From Beta vulgaris subsp. vulgaris (taxonomy: Eukaryota; Streptophyta; Magnoliopsida; Caryophyllales; Amaranthaceae): a stretch of 64,000 nucleotides of DNA. Positions 1 to 12,114 of the stretch are shown here, piece after piece. Below the pieces are notes generated by a model that saw only the letters and a program-made list of their open reading frames with translations, was not told where the DNA came from and did no database searches. Positions within the stretch are counted from its first letter, which is position 1. Each line of letters opens with the position of its first letter. The position numbers and the translations under genes are program-made. The stretch spans positions 53,320,025-53,384,024 of the forward strand of contig NC_079205.1 of NCBI RefSeq assembly GCF_026745355.1, in the 5' to 3' direction.

Positions 1-194
1 AAGTGCATCGAAAGTTGATTTTGTTTTGGTAAATATAAAATAAACATTAAAGTATCGGAGGAGAGAGAGAAAGTGTAGGTCAATAAAAAACGGGTGGTTG
101 AACCAAATGAGGTAGAAAAGTGAGTAAATATGATATAACAATTAAATAGAAGTTGTTTAAAAAGGAAAGTGTAACAATATAAAAAAAAGAACAT
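1..194. other. AT-rich edge sequence, nothing recognised
   Basis: This stretch lies beyond the point where the gypsy reverse transcriptase reading stops. It shows no coding similarity to retrotransposon, Helitron or host proteins and has no repeat pair inside the window. It may be a further insertion into the gypsy element or the flank of a deletion. Confidence 0.5.
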
Positions 195-199
195 AAATG

Positions 200-1480
200 C
201 CCCAAAAATGTCCCAAAAATGCTACTATCTCCAAACGGAACTCACACTTAGAGAACTTGGCATATAATTGGTTTTTCCTCAATGTCTCCAAAATAATCCT
301 CAAGTGCTCATCATGCTCAGCTTCATTCCTCGAGTATATTAGAATGTCATCAATAAAACCACTACAAATTTGTCCAGAAATTCATGAAAGATAGATCCTA
401 TTCATTAAATCCATAAATATAGTAGGAGCATTGGTTAACCCAAATGGCATTACAGTGAACTCATATATAGTGACCATAATGCGTTCTAAAGGCAGTCTTA
501 GGTACATCCTTATCGGCTACCCTCAATTGATGATATCCTGAATGTAAGTCAATCTTTGAGAACACACTCGCTCCATGTAATTGGTCGAATAGGTCATCTA
601 TTCTAGGCAAGGGATATTTGTTTTTGATGGTTACATTGTTCAACTCTCTATAGTCAATACATAACCTCATACTTCCATCTTTTTTCTTCACGAACAACAC
701 AGGAGCTCCCCAAGATGATGCACTAGGCCTAATATAACCTTTATCTAAGAGCTCTTGCAATTGTACTTTCAATTCACTCGTCTCAGCAGGTGCCATTCTA
801 TAGGGTGCCTTAGATATATATAGGTGCAGTTCCATGTGCTAAGTCTATAGTGAACTCAACAGCTCTAGCAGGTGACATACCTGAAATCTCACTTGGAAAC
901 ACGTCCATAAACTCGTTCACTATTGGGACATCCTCAAGTCTTAACTCATCTTCCTTACTCACATCCTGCACACTACAGAAAAATAGCTCACACCCCTTTC
1001 TCATCAATTTCCTCACTTGCACAGCAGAGATAACTCCAAACTTCTTAGGTTTCCCAAAACGTCTGTAGAAGGTCAACTTTCCCAAAGAGTTTCTCAACAC
1101 TACCTTTTGAATCTCACAATCGATATTAGCCTTGTAAAGACTCAACCAGTTCATTCCAAGAATCACATCCATGTCTCCTAGATCGAATTCTATTAGATCA
1201 GACGGAAAGACACAACCTCCTATCTTTAAAGGCAGGTTTTTAAACAACTTAGTACACCTTATGATTTCCCCAGTAGGAATGCTAATAGACAAGTCAATTA
1301 CTTCAAAGTCTACTGACCCCAGACTTTTTATGACAAATGACGATATAAAAGAATAAGTTGCCCCTGAATCAAACAATATTTTAACAAGAACTGAGTTAAT
1401 AGAAAAATTACCGGAAACTACGTTGGCAGATTTCTTAGCTTCCTTTCGGCTCATCACATACATCTTTCCCGCAGGCTTAT
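200..1480 (-). pseudogene. pol remnant: aspartic protease and reverse transcriptase
   Basis: The aspartic protease is marked by the active-site block LFDSGATYSFIS near 1340-1380 and a downstream VILGMNWL motif near 1150. RT begins around 835 with the block [20 protein letters not shown] and continues to [15 protein letters not shown] frameshift near 465 and a stop near 390 break it. In the next frame the catalytic box FIDDILIYS is seen near 330-355. The domain order protease then RT fits Ty3/gypsy, but RNase H and integrase, which should follow, are absent. It is not functional. Confidence 0.92.
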
Positions 1481-2451
1481 TCTGATTGGGGTTCTCATTT
1501 GCAAGCTTACTATAGTTTCCCTGATCATTCTGCTGACCTCCAGGCTTAGGACCCTGGTTCCCTGACTGGTTGGACCCTGACCTAACCTGGTTACCATTCC
1601 CTTGACTCTTCTGATCCTTACCATGCTTGGCAAAACACTCATACTCCCTATGACCCTTCTTCTGGCAGTAGTTGCAAGTCACTAATTCCCCCTTACAGTC
1701 TTTCCCAGGATGATTTTTGTCATACTTTTTGCAATGGTAAACTCTATCAGGTCTACCCTGACTATGGTTATCCTAGTTGTTTCTCCCTTGGAAGTTTCCA
1801 TTACCATTTCGGTTTTTTTTTAAATTCCCTTGGTTTCCCTAGCATTAACATCCTTCCTCTTTTCGCCTATTACCCCATTTTTCTTGTCTCTCCTTGTCTG
1901 CAAACCATAAATATGAGAAGCTCTCCCATACACCACATTTAAGGATGTAAAGGTCTCACCTCCTAATCCTAATTGAATTTCATCAGTTAAACCTTGCTCA
2001 AACCTCTGAGCCTTAAGTTCCTCAGTGGCTACAACCTCAGGTGCAAATCTAGACAGGGCTATGAACTTGGGCTTTTTGCTTCCTCATAAAGGCAGGGTAA
2101 AACTACCCTCGCTCTCAAGACAATCACAAATGCTTCCCAATTAAATCCTTCAGTAGTACTCAGTCCAGCACCATTTTCCCTCCACCATAGGTCAGCCTCA
2201 TCCTTCAGGTATAACACAGCTTGACCTACCCTCATCTCACCAGGGCATTTCACTACCTCAAATAGCTTTTCGAACTCCCTAATCCAATTCTCTAAGAAGG
2301 TTGGGTCAGATTTCCCCTTAAAGTAGGGTGGTTTAACTTTGGCTAATCTTTCGAACATTTCTTCAGCAGTCTCAAGACGCTCAACCTTTTCCTGAGTCAA
2401 TTTCTCCGCCAAGAGGCGAATAGCAGCAGCTAGATCGGTATTGTTAGCCAT
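1480..2451 (-). pseudogene. gag polyprotein remnant with zinc knuckles
   Basis: The reading starts at ATG 2451. It shows a plant retrotransposon gag core including the block AVLYLKDEADLWWREN, then stops at 2059 through a frameshift. Downstream, in another frame, are two zinc-knuckle motifs near 1640-1750. The second is intact (CNYCQKKGHREYEC, a CX2CX4HX4C knuckle). In the first, a tyrosine replaces one cysteine. A Q/N/G-rich linker at about 1480-1620 joins this region to the protease. Gag would form the virus-like particle and bind RNA. This copy cannot make a full protein. Confidence 0.88.
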
Positions 2452-2922
2452 TCTACTCCGGGACCTAAAAGTAATATAACTCTACTTAGGTTCCAGTATA
2501 ACTTATATGTCCATCTAATAAGGCAACATTTGATTTGGTCATTAAAGATTGCATCAACAAACAACTTCACTAGTTTCAACATGAAATGTTCTCTAATAAA
2601 CACATAATCGTTCATGTAAAATATATTTATATCAACATGAAAGTAGAAATGAGCAAGTAAAAATATGATCACATAATGAAAATTTAAATAATAAAAATAT
2701 TCCCATCACGTGCCCAGAATATATTCTTACTCACTCAGATAAACTAAATGATAACTTTTATTCTTCCGTAAAGGGTATTTAATAAAAAGAAAGTCATAGT
2801 GTTTATATTTTCCTAAAACAATAATTCTATAAAACTTCTCTATCACTGTTGGCACACATCCAACATTATTCCTAAGGCTAGTATTCTATGTATATATGTA
2901 TCTTAGAGACATAAAAATAAAT

Positions 2923-3324
2923 CTAGGGTACTACATTGTTGTTCTTATCCTTAGCTTCTTGATACTGATCAGGCATAAATGTTGCATCCTCAACTTCATC
3001 TAAGTACCCATCCTCATCATAATCAATAATGTACTTCCTTTGCCTTTTGGATCTTCTAATGGGTCGAGTATCCTCATCCTATTCAGGTTCAGTCTCAGAT
3101 TCATACCTGAAACAAGCATGATAAATGTCTTCCCTAGTTGTGCCCCTAGCATTATCAAGTTCTATTATAACCTCATCATCACTAGGTATTCCTTTCCTCA
3201 GGACGCAACACATAGTCCAATGTAAATTCGTGTATTCTCTTTCGTCGACGGGTGCATTGAATTCATCAACTTCATCGTCGCTCAGGATGATAGGTTTAAA
3301 GTAGCTTCCTAGTTTGGCAGACAT
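2923..3324 (-). pseudogene. Extra ORF in the gypsy leader (about 133 codons, one internal stop)
   Basis: A minus-strand reading frame starts at ATG 3324, runs 81 codons to a TAG at 3079-3081, and stays open in the same frame for 51 more codons to a second TAG at 2923-2925. It lies between the primer-binding site and gag, not fused to gag. The product would be very acidic (many D and E) with a short basic patch of R and K just after the internal stop. No known domain was recognised. It could be an accessory leader ORF of this family or a chance frame. The long in-frame continuation past a single stop favours former coding capacity. Confidence 0.5.
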
Positions 3325-3742
3325 GTTTAGGGAGCTATGTAATACAATAAATCATAATGTTTTAGTACTCTCTCTAACGTATTCCCACAAGAAACAATAG
3401 GAATAATTACAATGCAAGGCAGGAAATCATAACATCTTAGCAGGTAAGAAAAATATAAACAGTTAGCAGGGAAGAAAAAACATTCATGCATCATTAGTAG
3501 GAAAGTATAATAATAATGCATTAGGAATAAATAATAATGCATTGTCAGCAGGAAGGAATAAATAATAATGCATTATCAGCAAGGAAGAAAAATATAATGA
3601 TGCTGAATTAACTATTGAATGCAGGCATATAATATTTCTATCTTATATGCCCTTCCTATACTACCTATTTTCACAATGCAATAATATAAACCTTAAGGCA
3701 TGAAAATATAATGCAGACACTTTTATGAATAATATTACTTAA

Positions 3743-3965
3743 GTGTCTAAAAAAAATCGAGTAAGAAAAAAAAATCGGACTAATACTTTCGAAGAGAAAA
3801 AAAATTTCGACTTACCCAAAAAATTTCGGACTCATCACATATTCGAAAAAAAAATTTCGAAGCACTATATTATTCGAAATTTTTTTTTTCGAATCACAAA
3901 AATATTTCGAATACTAAAAAAAATCGAACCATGAGGATTTTCGAAAGAAAATTTCGGTTATATAA
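3743..3965. repeat. Cluster of TTCGAA/TTTCGA motifs in the gypsy leader
   Basis: About 220 bp contain more than ten TTCGA or TCGAA words separated by A or T runs, many of them self-complementary. It lies between the primer-binding site and the leader ORF. It may be simple sequence or a structured part of the RNA leader. The sequence shows only the clustering. Confidence 0.6.
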
Positions 3966-4087
3966 AAAAAAAATTGTCCTTAAAAAAAAATATACTTCTA
4001 AAGCAGGAACAATTCTAAAGTTTCCTTCAAATAATTAGTAAGCTAGCTAGTTAGTTAGGCGCCTATAAGTTTTAAAAATAACATAAA

Positions 4088-4101
4088 GCTCCCAGATACC
4101 A
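4088..4101 (-). promoter_or_regulatory. Retrotransposon primer-binding site
   Basis: On the minus strand it reads TGGTATCTGGGAGC, 3 bp after the LTR edge. Its first seven bases match the usual plant primer site TGGTATCAGAGC, complementary to the 3' end of initiator tRNA-Met. The later bases differ from that consensus. Confidence 0.8.
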
Positions 4102-4104
4102 CTT

Positions 4105-6591
4105 TGTAACACCCCGATAATTCTCTCTTTTTAGAAAATACTATTATAATATACAAGTAGAGAATTACCCAAGTATATATTATCGCCCGTGTGATAACGT
4201 ATCGGTTTATTCAGAATTTTGCAGCGGAAAATTATTAACTAAACCTTAACTTTATTAAAACTCAATAAGTAAATGACAAATGTTTAAAACTTAAACAAAC
4301 CAACTTAAATAAACAAACAACTGATATAAAACATGTTCCTACGAAAGCAGAAATTAAATTATGCTAGATACACAGTCTCTCCACTCCAGATTCCCAATGA
4401 GATGCACATCTGCGAACCTGTAATGTCAATGCTATATCGACTCTGCTCACCATAAGGATCATCACAGGATCAATAGGCAAAGCCATTATCACACACACAA
4501 ATAAAGCACGTAATCAGCAAAGCTGAGTACTACATATCAAACATAAATAATCCTAAACATGATACTAAACAATAACGTGCAGGGATAAATAATAATATAA
4601 ACATATAATATTCTGCAGATAACTTTTACTGAACTAGACTCTAAACCTCATTTCTCACTTTAATTGGAATAGTTATTGGAACTGAGTTGTCTTAGCTACT
4701 AATGTGAAATACGGGCGCGACTCCGTACTTCAGAGTGACCTGCGATATCGAGGAACCTTTGAAATAAAAGAGGGATGGTGATCAATCCATTCCTAGAAAA
4801 GCCATGTGCTACCACCATGTACTCCAACCCTTAATGTCCAACTCTAGACGTGCACCAGTCTAAAGTCTATAACTATTCTCGTTACACTTTACGTTATTTA
4901 CATATTATTACTTGTGTTGACACACACATACAAATAATACATAAATAATAATCAGACAGCCACAACTGAACATCTTTTATCTTTGGATTTAACAAGTGAT
5001 CACAACTTACAATCCAAGACTATTTCAATTCCTTTTTACTCTTAACTTCCTTTACTGGTTGAACCTAGCCAACCATAATCTTACCTTTATATACTTACCA
5101 AATAAGGTCCACAGTCCTCATAAGATAATAAAATAATACTTCTCAAAGAATACATGAATAACATGACTCAACTTCTATAACATATACTAATGTTTCATGC
5201 AAATTAATAAATAAACTTTCTTGACATGCTTGCATCAATTATTCCATACAAACATATAATTCAATATTCATAATAAATTCCAAGTCACATGTTGCACACA
5301 TGCATAAAACATGTAAAATAATTTCCAGAAATCACATATATGAACAAAGTAGGTTCCTATACATGATACTAAAATTTAAATCTTCCTTAGAACATGATAC
5401 TAAGTCACATAGCACGTAATTATGTATGTACCTCATGTATACTAGCCTGTAGGCCACTTTTAATCCGTTAAAAGTTCCCTACGAGATATTCTCCGCCTAG
5501 AAAACAAGGTAACTAAAATTAATAACTTTAAATAAAAATAATTACAACAGCTTTAAATAATTTAAACCCCCTTTAAATACGTTTTGAAATCGATTTTAAG
5601 TATCAAACTTGAATTATTTTTAATTCCTATCATAGTACTACTATTCTAGTAATTAAAAACTCTTAAAAACTCTATAAATAACCTTTTTCTGAAATTACAG
5701 CATCTTTAAAAATTAATAAACCTCCTTAAAACATGTATAACATATTTAAAATCATATAATAAGTTAATCTCATAGTACATAATATGCCACTATGGTTTTC
5801 TAGCAATTTAAAACCCTAAAAACTCATGTTTTCATGATTAAAACTAAGAATCTAAGCATAATAATAAATCTGAAATTTTTCTTATAATATAAACTATAGA
5901 TGAATCGAAATTACTTAATAAAACAGTAATTTAAACTAATAAACATGATTAACAATAATAGAAAACATAAAAAATATAATCTTTAATGGAATCTTAAGAA
6001 GGAATTAAGAAAAGAAAACAAGCAACAAAAAAAAGGAGGAGAAGGGCGCCGGCCACCACAGACCACGGCAGCAGCAGTTCGACAACAATTCAGCAACTTT
6101 AGGAAGGCTTGTGACGTTTCTTGTTGAAGAAGAACGTTACTTGAAGAAGAAGAAAGAACTTTTGGAGAAGAGAAGAAGAAAACGTGAAAGGAGAAAGGGA
6201 AAGGGAGTGCCGTGTGAATTGAGGAGGAGGAGAGAGAAAATTTTCTTTTGTGTGGGATAAAATAATTGAGAAGTAAGGTATTTATAAGGCTCCCCTTTTT
6301 GGGCTTAGGAAAAGAGATAAAGTTCTAGTGAAAATTGATGATTAATAAGATAATCAACTTAAGACTTTAATCATTAATATGACTCTTTTCCTTTTTATCC
6401 TTTTTGGATTTTTGATTCCATTAGACTTCTTTTTCAATAAAATTATTTTCAATTTTATCATTATGAAAATAATTTCATTTGACTTTTAAAATAGTCAACC
6501 ATTTTAAATAATCAAATCATTTTAAAACTAATTTGGGTTTAAATATAAATATATATATTTCTAAAATCCTTTAAAATTATGGGGGATTACA
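4105..6591 (-). repeat. Complete LTR of the gypsy element (5' LTR on minus strand)
   Basis: On the + strand the segment begins TGTAACACCCCG and ends GGGGGATTACA, giving the TG...CA ends and the short inverted ends typical of LTRs. It is 2,487 bp long. The primer-binding site sits 3 bp outside the 4105 edge, so this is the 5' LTR of a minus-strand element. Helitron helicase coding resumes directly at 6592. A 5-bp target duplication cannot be tested because the other LTR is not in the window. Confidence 0.88.
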
Positions 6592-8873
6592 AGATATGTG
6601 TCTGCCTCTAAATCATGCATGTTGGCGAATTTTTGCATTCAATATTCAATACAAGGATCCCTCAGTATAACGACTAACCTTCCACCTAGAAAATCATCAG
6701 GAGATCATTTTTGAGGACCATGAGCACTTAGATGGCGTCCTCGAAAGAGTTGGGACAAAGAAAACAACACTTACAAAATGGGTGACAACTATTAAGGAAT
6801 TTGAAGAAGCGCGCGAATTGACATATGTAGACTTTCCGATAAAGTGGGTATGGGTGAGTGAGAAGAAAAAATGGAAAAGGTGAGAACTGGGAAGAAGCAT
6901 CGGGAAGGATTTACTTTGCACACCCCACCTCTAGAGATAGGTACTACTTAAGGATGCTTCTTAATATTGTGAAAGGGGTCACATGTTTCAAGGACATCAG
7001 AATTGTAGGTGGAATCATCTATCCCACATAAAAGGCGGCATGCAATGCCCTCAGATTCCTTGATAGAGATAACGAATGGCATGAAGGACTCTTCCAAGCA
7101 GCCACATGGAGTACTGGCGCACAGTAACATGACCTTTTGTGACAATCCTACATTTTTGTGAAGTCTCAGAACTAAAAGATCTATGGGATAGGCATTGGAA
7201 AGACTTATCAGATGATATCCTCTTCCAGCAACGTCAAAGGCTGGGTATTCCAAACCTAAGTTTGATGGAAGAGCAAATCCAAAACTACGCATTGTTTGAA
7301 ATTGAACAAATCTTAAACAGGGAAAAAAAAAAACCTCACCAACTACCACGAAATTTCATTACTATGCGGCCCTAGTGCAAGATGCTGGAAATAGATTGTT
7401 GTTGGAAGAGCTAACCTATGCCACTGAATCAATGACTCAAGATTTATCTGATCTGGAGCAAGGCTTGAATGCTGAGCAGAAATAGGTGTACGATAACATC
7501 TTTGAAGCCGTCTACCATAACAGATGTCAATTCTTCTTTGTTTATGGTAGTGGGGGCACTGACAAGACTTATTTAGAGCCTTAATGCCAAAGCTACACTC
7601 TCAGAACAACATAGTACTTGCAGTGGCATCATCTGGCACATCAACACTCATATTAGTGGGTGGGAGGACAACTCATTCCCGATTCAAGATACCAATTGAT
7701 CTCAACAAGGACTCGTGCTGCAACATTGAGCAAGGATTCGATCTCGCAGAACTCATACGACAAACAAAACTAATAATATGGGATGAGACCCCAATGGTAC
7801 ATAGGCATGCATTCGAAGCATTAGACCACATAATTCGAGATATAATGCAACTATATGACCCATCAGCAAAGGATAAAATATTTGGAGGCAGAACACTTGT
7901 CTTATGAGGGGATTTCTAGCAATAGTTGATGCATCGATTAGCAAATCGACAACCATATGACCACAATGTACTATCTACACCTTGAGGACTAACACGCGGC
8001 TCATACAGACAAACAATGACGAGGATAATAGAGAGCTTGCAGACTTCAGCAAATGGGTGCTATGTGTAGGAGATATAAAGATAAAGGAAACCTCATAGGA
8101 AGATGAAGAGGAACCTATATGGATAGAAATACTCGAAGAACTATTGATAAAGAGTGATGAAGATCCATAGTTGCATTAGTGCAGGAAGTTAACCATGGAA
8201 TATTGGAAAACCACATGGATCCAAAGTACATCCAACAAAGGGCTATACTAGCTCCTAAAAATGAAACGATGGACACCATAAACAAACACATTCAAGCACT
8301 GATTCCAGGAGAGGAGATGGTGTACAAGAGTGCAGATAGAGTGTGTTATATAATGATAGGAGGAAGAAATTTTAAAGCATTATACCCAACTGAGAACCTT
8401 AATAACCTTAGGTTCCCGGGGGTACAAATCATGAGATACACATAGAGGTGGGATGCCCTATTATGATGTTGAGAAACATCAACCAAAGAGATGTGTTGTG
8501 TAATGGCACACGTCTTATTGTCACAAGATTACAACAAAGAGTCATAGAAGCACGCGTCATTATAGGTACAAAGGCAGGGGAGCTGGTAACTATATCAAGG
8601 GTGGAAATGTCACTATTTGATCAGAATTTGCCATTTACCCTAAAGAGGGGTCAATTTCCCATAAAAGTCTGCTATGCAATGACAATCAACAAGAGCCAAG
8701 GGCAAACATTTGATCAAGTGGGTCTGTACTTGCCAGAACCAATATTCACGCATGGGCAGCTATATGTAGCCGACTCAAGAGTCATTTCACGTAAAGGATT
8801 GAAAATATGCATCCCAAGGACAGAAACCGAAGATCAACATATTGCAATGACAAAAAATATAATCTACAATTAA
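6592..8873 (+). pseudogene. Helitron helicase domain (Pif1/RecD-like), degenerate
   Basis: Recognisable pieces in several frames: the pre-helicase block with LTYVDFPIKWVW near 6820-6850; VTILHFCEVSELKDLW at about 7139; a Walker A reading GSGGTDKT near 7545-7570, where the usual GTGKT has Asp for Gly; Walker B IIWDETPM near 7776-7800; and the C-terminal helicase block CYAMTINKSQGQTFDQV near 8670-8720. Family members unwind DNA during rolling-circle transposition. The changed Walker A, several in-frame stops (for example at 7906 and 8444) and frameshifts make activity impossible. Confidence 0.88.
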
Positions 8874-10146
8874 ATATTTAGAAATGTATAAAGATGAACT
8901 TATGTCAGGAGTATCTGTTATATGAAAAGTGATGCCTACACTACATTTTAGTAAAATCATTCCCAAGTTTGTTTACTACATAGTGTCGCTACCATATATA
9001 CTTCTACATCTCCTTATTCTTTTCCAAAGTATCCATGTTGTCCAGTTTATTATTAAACAATTGAAATTTGATAATGTTCATACTAACCTTTTCTCACGCA
9101 GGAATCAGAACACTGATATATGAAATCAAAAAGATAATATATTCTTGATTTGAAGCCCACATTTAGAGGGGGACCATTGGTGGCAGGAGTCATAAGAACA
9201 TGGGATGTGGTAAACAACCAAAGCAACCTACTCTTCCTTGAACATAACATGTTCGATTGTAATTTATTGAAGTTACGACTCATCTAGGATTATTTTGTGG
9301 CCAATTATCTAGTGGGGGAGACATAAAAATATTAAATATGTTACCTTTTTAACTATACAGATAACTAACATGAGTAAAATATACAAGGAGGATTCATTGT
9401 ATCAACTATGAGAAGAGACTTGATATAGGCTTACAAAGATCAGGTCTTAGAAGGAAAAATACACTAAACAATTTTGAAGTTGCTAGAAACAACAAACAAC
9501 ACTTACCCGTGAAAAATGGCCTAATCATCAGGTTTACACCTTACACGACTATCTTTCAAGAATAAGAAACTCAAGCTACAATCAAGGATGAAGTATTTAT
9601 GATACACCCACTTGATCGATTGAACGAACGAAACAACAAAAGTGACTACACATATGTAATTATTTATTAATGTACTAATTGCTATGCTAATCAGAAAACT
9701 ACTATATTATATTAACCACATCTTTAACAACTTATACTCATTGGTTATTGATGTGCAAGATGCATATGTTGTTGGCTTGCTAACTGGAGTTCAGAAAAAA
9801 AAAACATGGGTCAATGTAGCAGCAAACAAGAGTCTAATAAGAAAATTTTATATCAAAAATCCAAAGTAAGACACCCTCTTCCTTTAGTAAAAACAAGCAT
9901 TGTAAACAAGAGATTCACTACCCTAATCTACTATTCAACCCATACATCAATTTGAAGGTGACAACCATTTTGTGGGGAGCAAAAGCAGCTTTGATCGACA
10001 CCGAGAAAACAAAAGAGAAAACATGCAAAGTAGTAATCATCACTTCGACAAAAGTGAATATGTAAGAAGGTAAGAGAAAGAAAAACACAAAACTAAAATA
10101 TAAGCTATGTTTAGTTCACGTGAAATTTTCTAGATCTGAACTTATT

Positions 10147-10206
10147 TGATCTGATCTGATCTGAACTGATCTGAACTGATCTGATCTGATCTGAACTGAT
10201 CTGATT
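10147..10206. repeat. CTGAT / CTGAACTGAT short tandem repeat
   Basis: About 60 bp consist of CTGAT and CTGAACTGAT units in alternation. It lies between Helitron RPA pieces and so is probably part of a small insertion there. Confidence 0.85.
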
Positions 10207-10242
10207 ACAAGATATTATCTTTAGATTTTTCTCAATATATAA

Positions 10243-10380
10243 GAAAAAATATAGTCATGTGGGGTCTTGTTTGATTCGTCTCAACGAGTACTTTATTAAT
10301 ATTCAATTATTATAATTTTCACTAATATGTAATGAAAGATATTTAATAGTATATGAATTGTCTTTTTCGTAAGTGGAAAT
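10243..10380 (-). repeat. Fragment of a Stowaway-like MITE, inverted
   Basis: The segment 10243-10284 is the reverse complement of the internal part of the Stowaway-like element at 32988-33232 (shared core GACGAATCTAATAAGATC with a few changes). The terminal repeats are not clear, so this is a partial copy. Confidence 0.5.
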
Positions 10381-11860
10381 AATATGGTCATGTGTGATGT
10401 AAGCATAACCTCTATACAATTCGGTGGAACAAACTATGCACTAATGACACAACATACATGTCTTACAAGAAGATACCAACTGAACTCAACTAGCGCAACA
10501 AAAATATACTTCAAGAAAGACATTCCAGAATCAGAAGGCTTCAAACAAAGGTACGTCATCAAAAACCCAAAAATCATTCCAAATAATGTATTATCCAAAC
10601 AAACATTAATGCACACAAAAAACCACTAACCAAATCATGCATGCATAAATAGGGGGGATGAAATGGAATCAATTAAAACATTGCAGCCACACCCACATGA
10701 ACCACCAGAACAAGTCATGTTCCGGAACAGAAAAAAGCTAGAAGATATTTTGCAAAAGGACCCAGGAGAAAAGGTGACATATGACTCATAACACACTAAT
10801 CTAGGGTAGTTTAAAAAACTTCTTTACCCAATACCTCAACAAAAAAAAATATCTTAACTAAAAATCGAAATCTATAGGAGACTTTTACTTGCAGTGCCAC
10901 AATTACAAGCATAAATCTTCACAAAAAGTGACATTACAACTCTTGCGACGCATGCAACACCAGGATCGATGAGACTTTATATTGTACCAAGTGTGACGTT
11001 GTGGTCAAATACCCAAAGATAAGGTAAACAACCACTAAAAAAATGATGGTTGATAATAAACTTTCTTACAGTCTTATCCAAAGCATTAAAACTAATTACT
11101 ACAATATAATGTTACTAAAACTTAATGATGCTTTTCTTCATAACTTTATGATCTTATATAATAATTATTTAACTGTGTTCTATGCAAAGCTTGACTTTTC
11201 TTGCTTAACTTGGTTCTCTTCCATTCTCATGACTGATAACTTACTATGTCCGCCTCGTCACAACTACAAGTATCTTCTAGTAGTTGACATCGATGACGGG
11301 AGTGCATGTGCTGCACTTGCATTATTCGATAAAGAAGCTGAAAGAGTTATTGGGAGCCCAGTGAACAAGTTGTTGGACTTGTAGAAAAAGGTAATATGAA
11401 AATTAAGACATATCCCACCAATTCCTCTCACACAGATGACACTTCACAATTACTGACATAAAAAATACATTGCAAGAAAATGGCAATGAAAAGGTGACTT
11501 ACCGCCTACAAATTTTTATTGGAAAACAATTTGTGTTCAGGGTCAAGCTCAACACAAGGAGTGAGACAATTGAACTGATTTGTCAAAGGACATTTGAGAC
11601 AAACTACCAACTAGAAAAATCTTACAAGGAACAGCAACACAAAGAAATGGCAAGCATTAAAAAAGTATAAAACAACAAAATAAATTAATCCATTGCCGTA
11701 AACAATTAACACATACATGATATTGATAATTGCAGGAGAAAGGCCAAGATGTAGACATCATAAATACAAAAACTCTTACAATTTTCGAAACAGGAAGTCA
11801 AAGAAACCAAGTACTCGATGATAGTGGTGAAGTCACATATAGAAAGTCAATTCCTTGGTG

Positions 11861-12106
11861 AACCAACCCAAAATACAGAAGCGGAAAATACCACAAAAAT
11901 ATAGGAACAGAAACATTGTGTAAGACACTACACTCGCAAACTAGTACCCAAACGCCACCAGACCACCATCTCTATTCCACCACAAAAGCCCATCGCCCAT
12001 ATCTTCTTAATCCTCGCCGGCAACTTCGTCAGCGCCACTTCTAGTGCTAGTGTCGCCGCCTGCTCCTTCCTTTCACGTAGCAACGAGCCAAAGCCAGATC
12101 TGACCA
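11861..12106. other. No gene; GC-richer gene-like debris
   Basis: This stretch follows the last RPA-like piece and is richer in C than its surroundings, with CCACC and GCC words. No conserved protein was recognised. It continues beyond the MITE at 12115-12484, which was inserted into it. Confidence 0.4.
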
Positions 12107-12114
12107 TTGACGGC

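Larger units (their letters stand above)
195..6591 (-). mobile_element. Ty3/gypsy LTR retrotransposon, truncated and decayed
   Basis: Read on the minus strand, the order is LTR (6591-4105), primer-binding site, a long leader with an extra ORF, gag, zinc knuckles, aspartic protease and reverse transcriptase. The reading fades near position 195-205, just after the FIDD catalytic box and FLGH motif of RT. RNase H, integrase and the second LTR are not in the window. Gag and pol contain stops and frameshifts, so the copy is dead. The long LTR, the Met-initiator-like primer site and the double-knuckle gag fit a Tekay/Del-like chromovirus, but without the integrase and chromodomain this placement is an inference. 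Confidence 0.93.
6592..11860 (+). mobile_element. Helitron remnant (Pif1-like helicase and RPA-like ORFs)
   Basis: From the first base after the gypsy LTR the + strand reads RYVSA, a block found before the helicase domain in plant Helitron Rep-Hel proteins. Helicase motifs follow to 8873, then RPA70-like OB-fold pieces between about 9120 and 11860. The HUH replication-initiator half, which should precede this point, is not in the window because the gypsy element interrupts here. The 3' end (CTRR with hairpin) was not located with confidence, so the right limit is only where RPA-like coding stops. Many stops and frameshifts show that it is inactive. Confidence 0.85.
9120..11860 (+). pseudogene. 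RPA70-like single-stranded DNA-binding ORF of the Helitron, degenerate
   Basis: Scattered coding blocks match the RPA1-like proteins carried by plant Helitrons: a fragment with WDVVNNQSNLLFLEHN (9200-9250), a fragment with TSATKIYFKKDIPE (10480-10530), a broken zinc-ribbon-like piece around 10880-11020, a C-terminal OB piece LALFDKEAERVIGSPVNKLL (11320-11380), and a final block starting near 11470. Plant Helitrons often carry such ORFs, presumably to bind single-stranded DNA. The exons are split by non-coding stretches and stops, some of which may be former introns. Confidence 0.7.
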
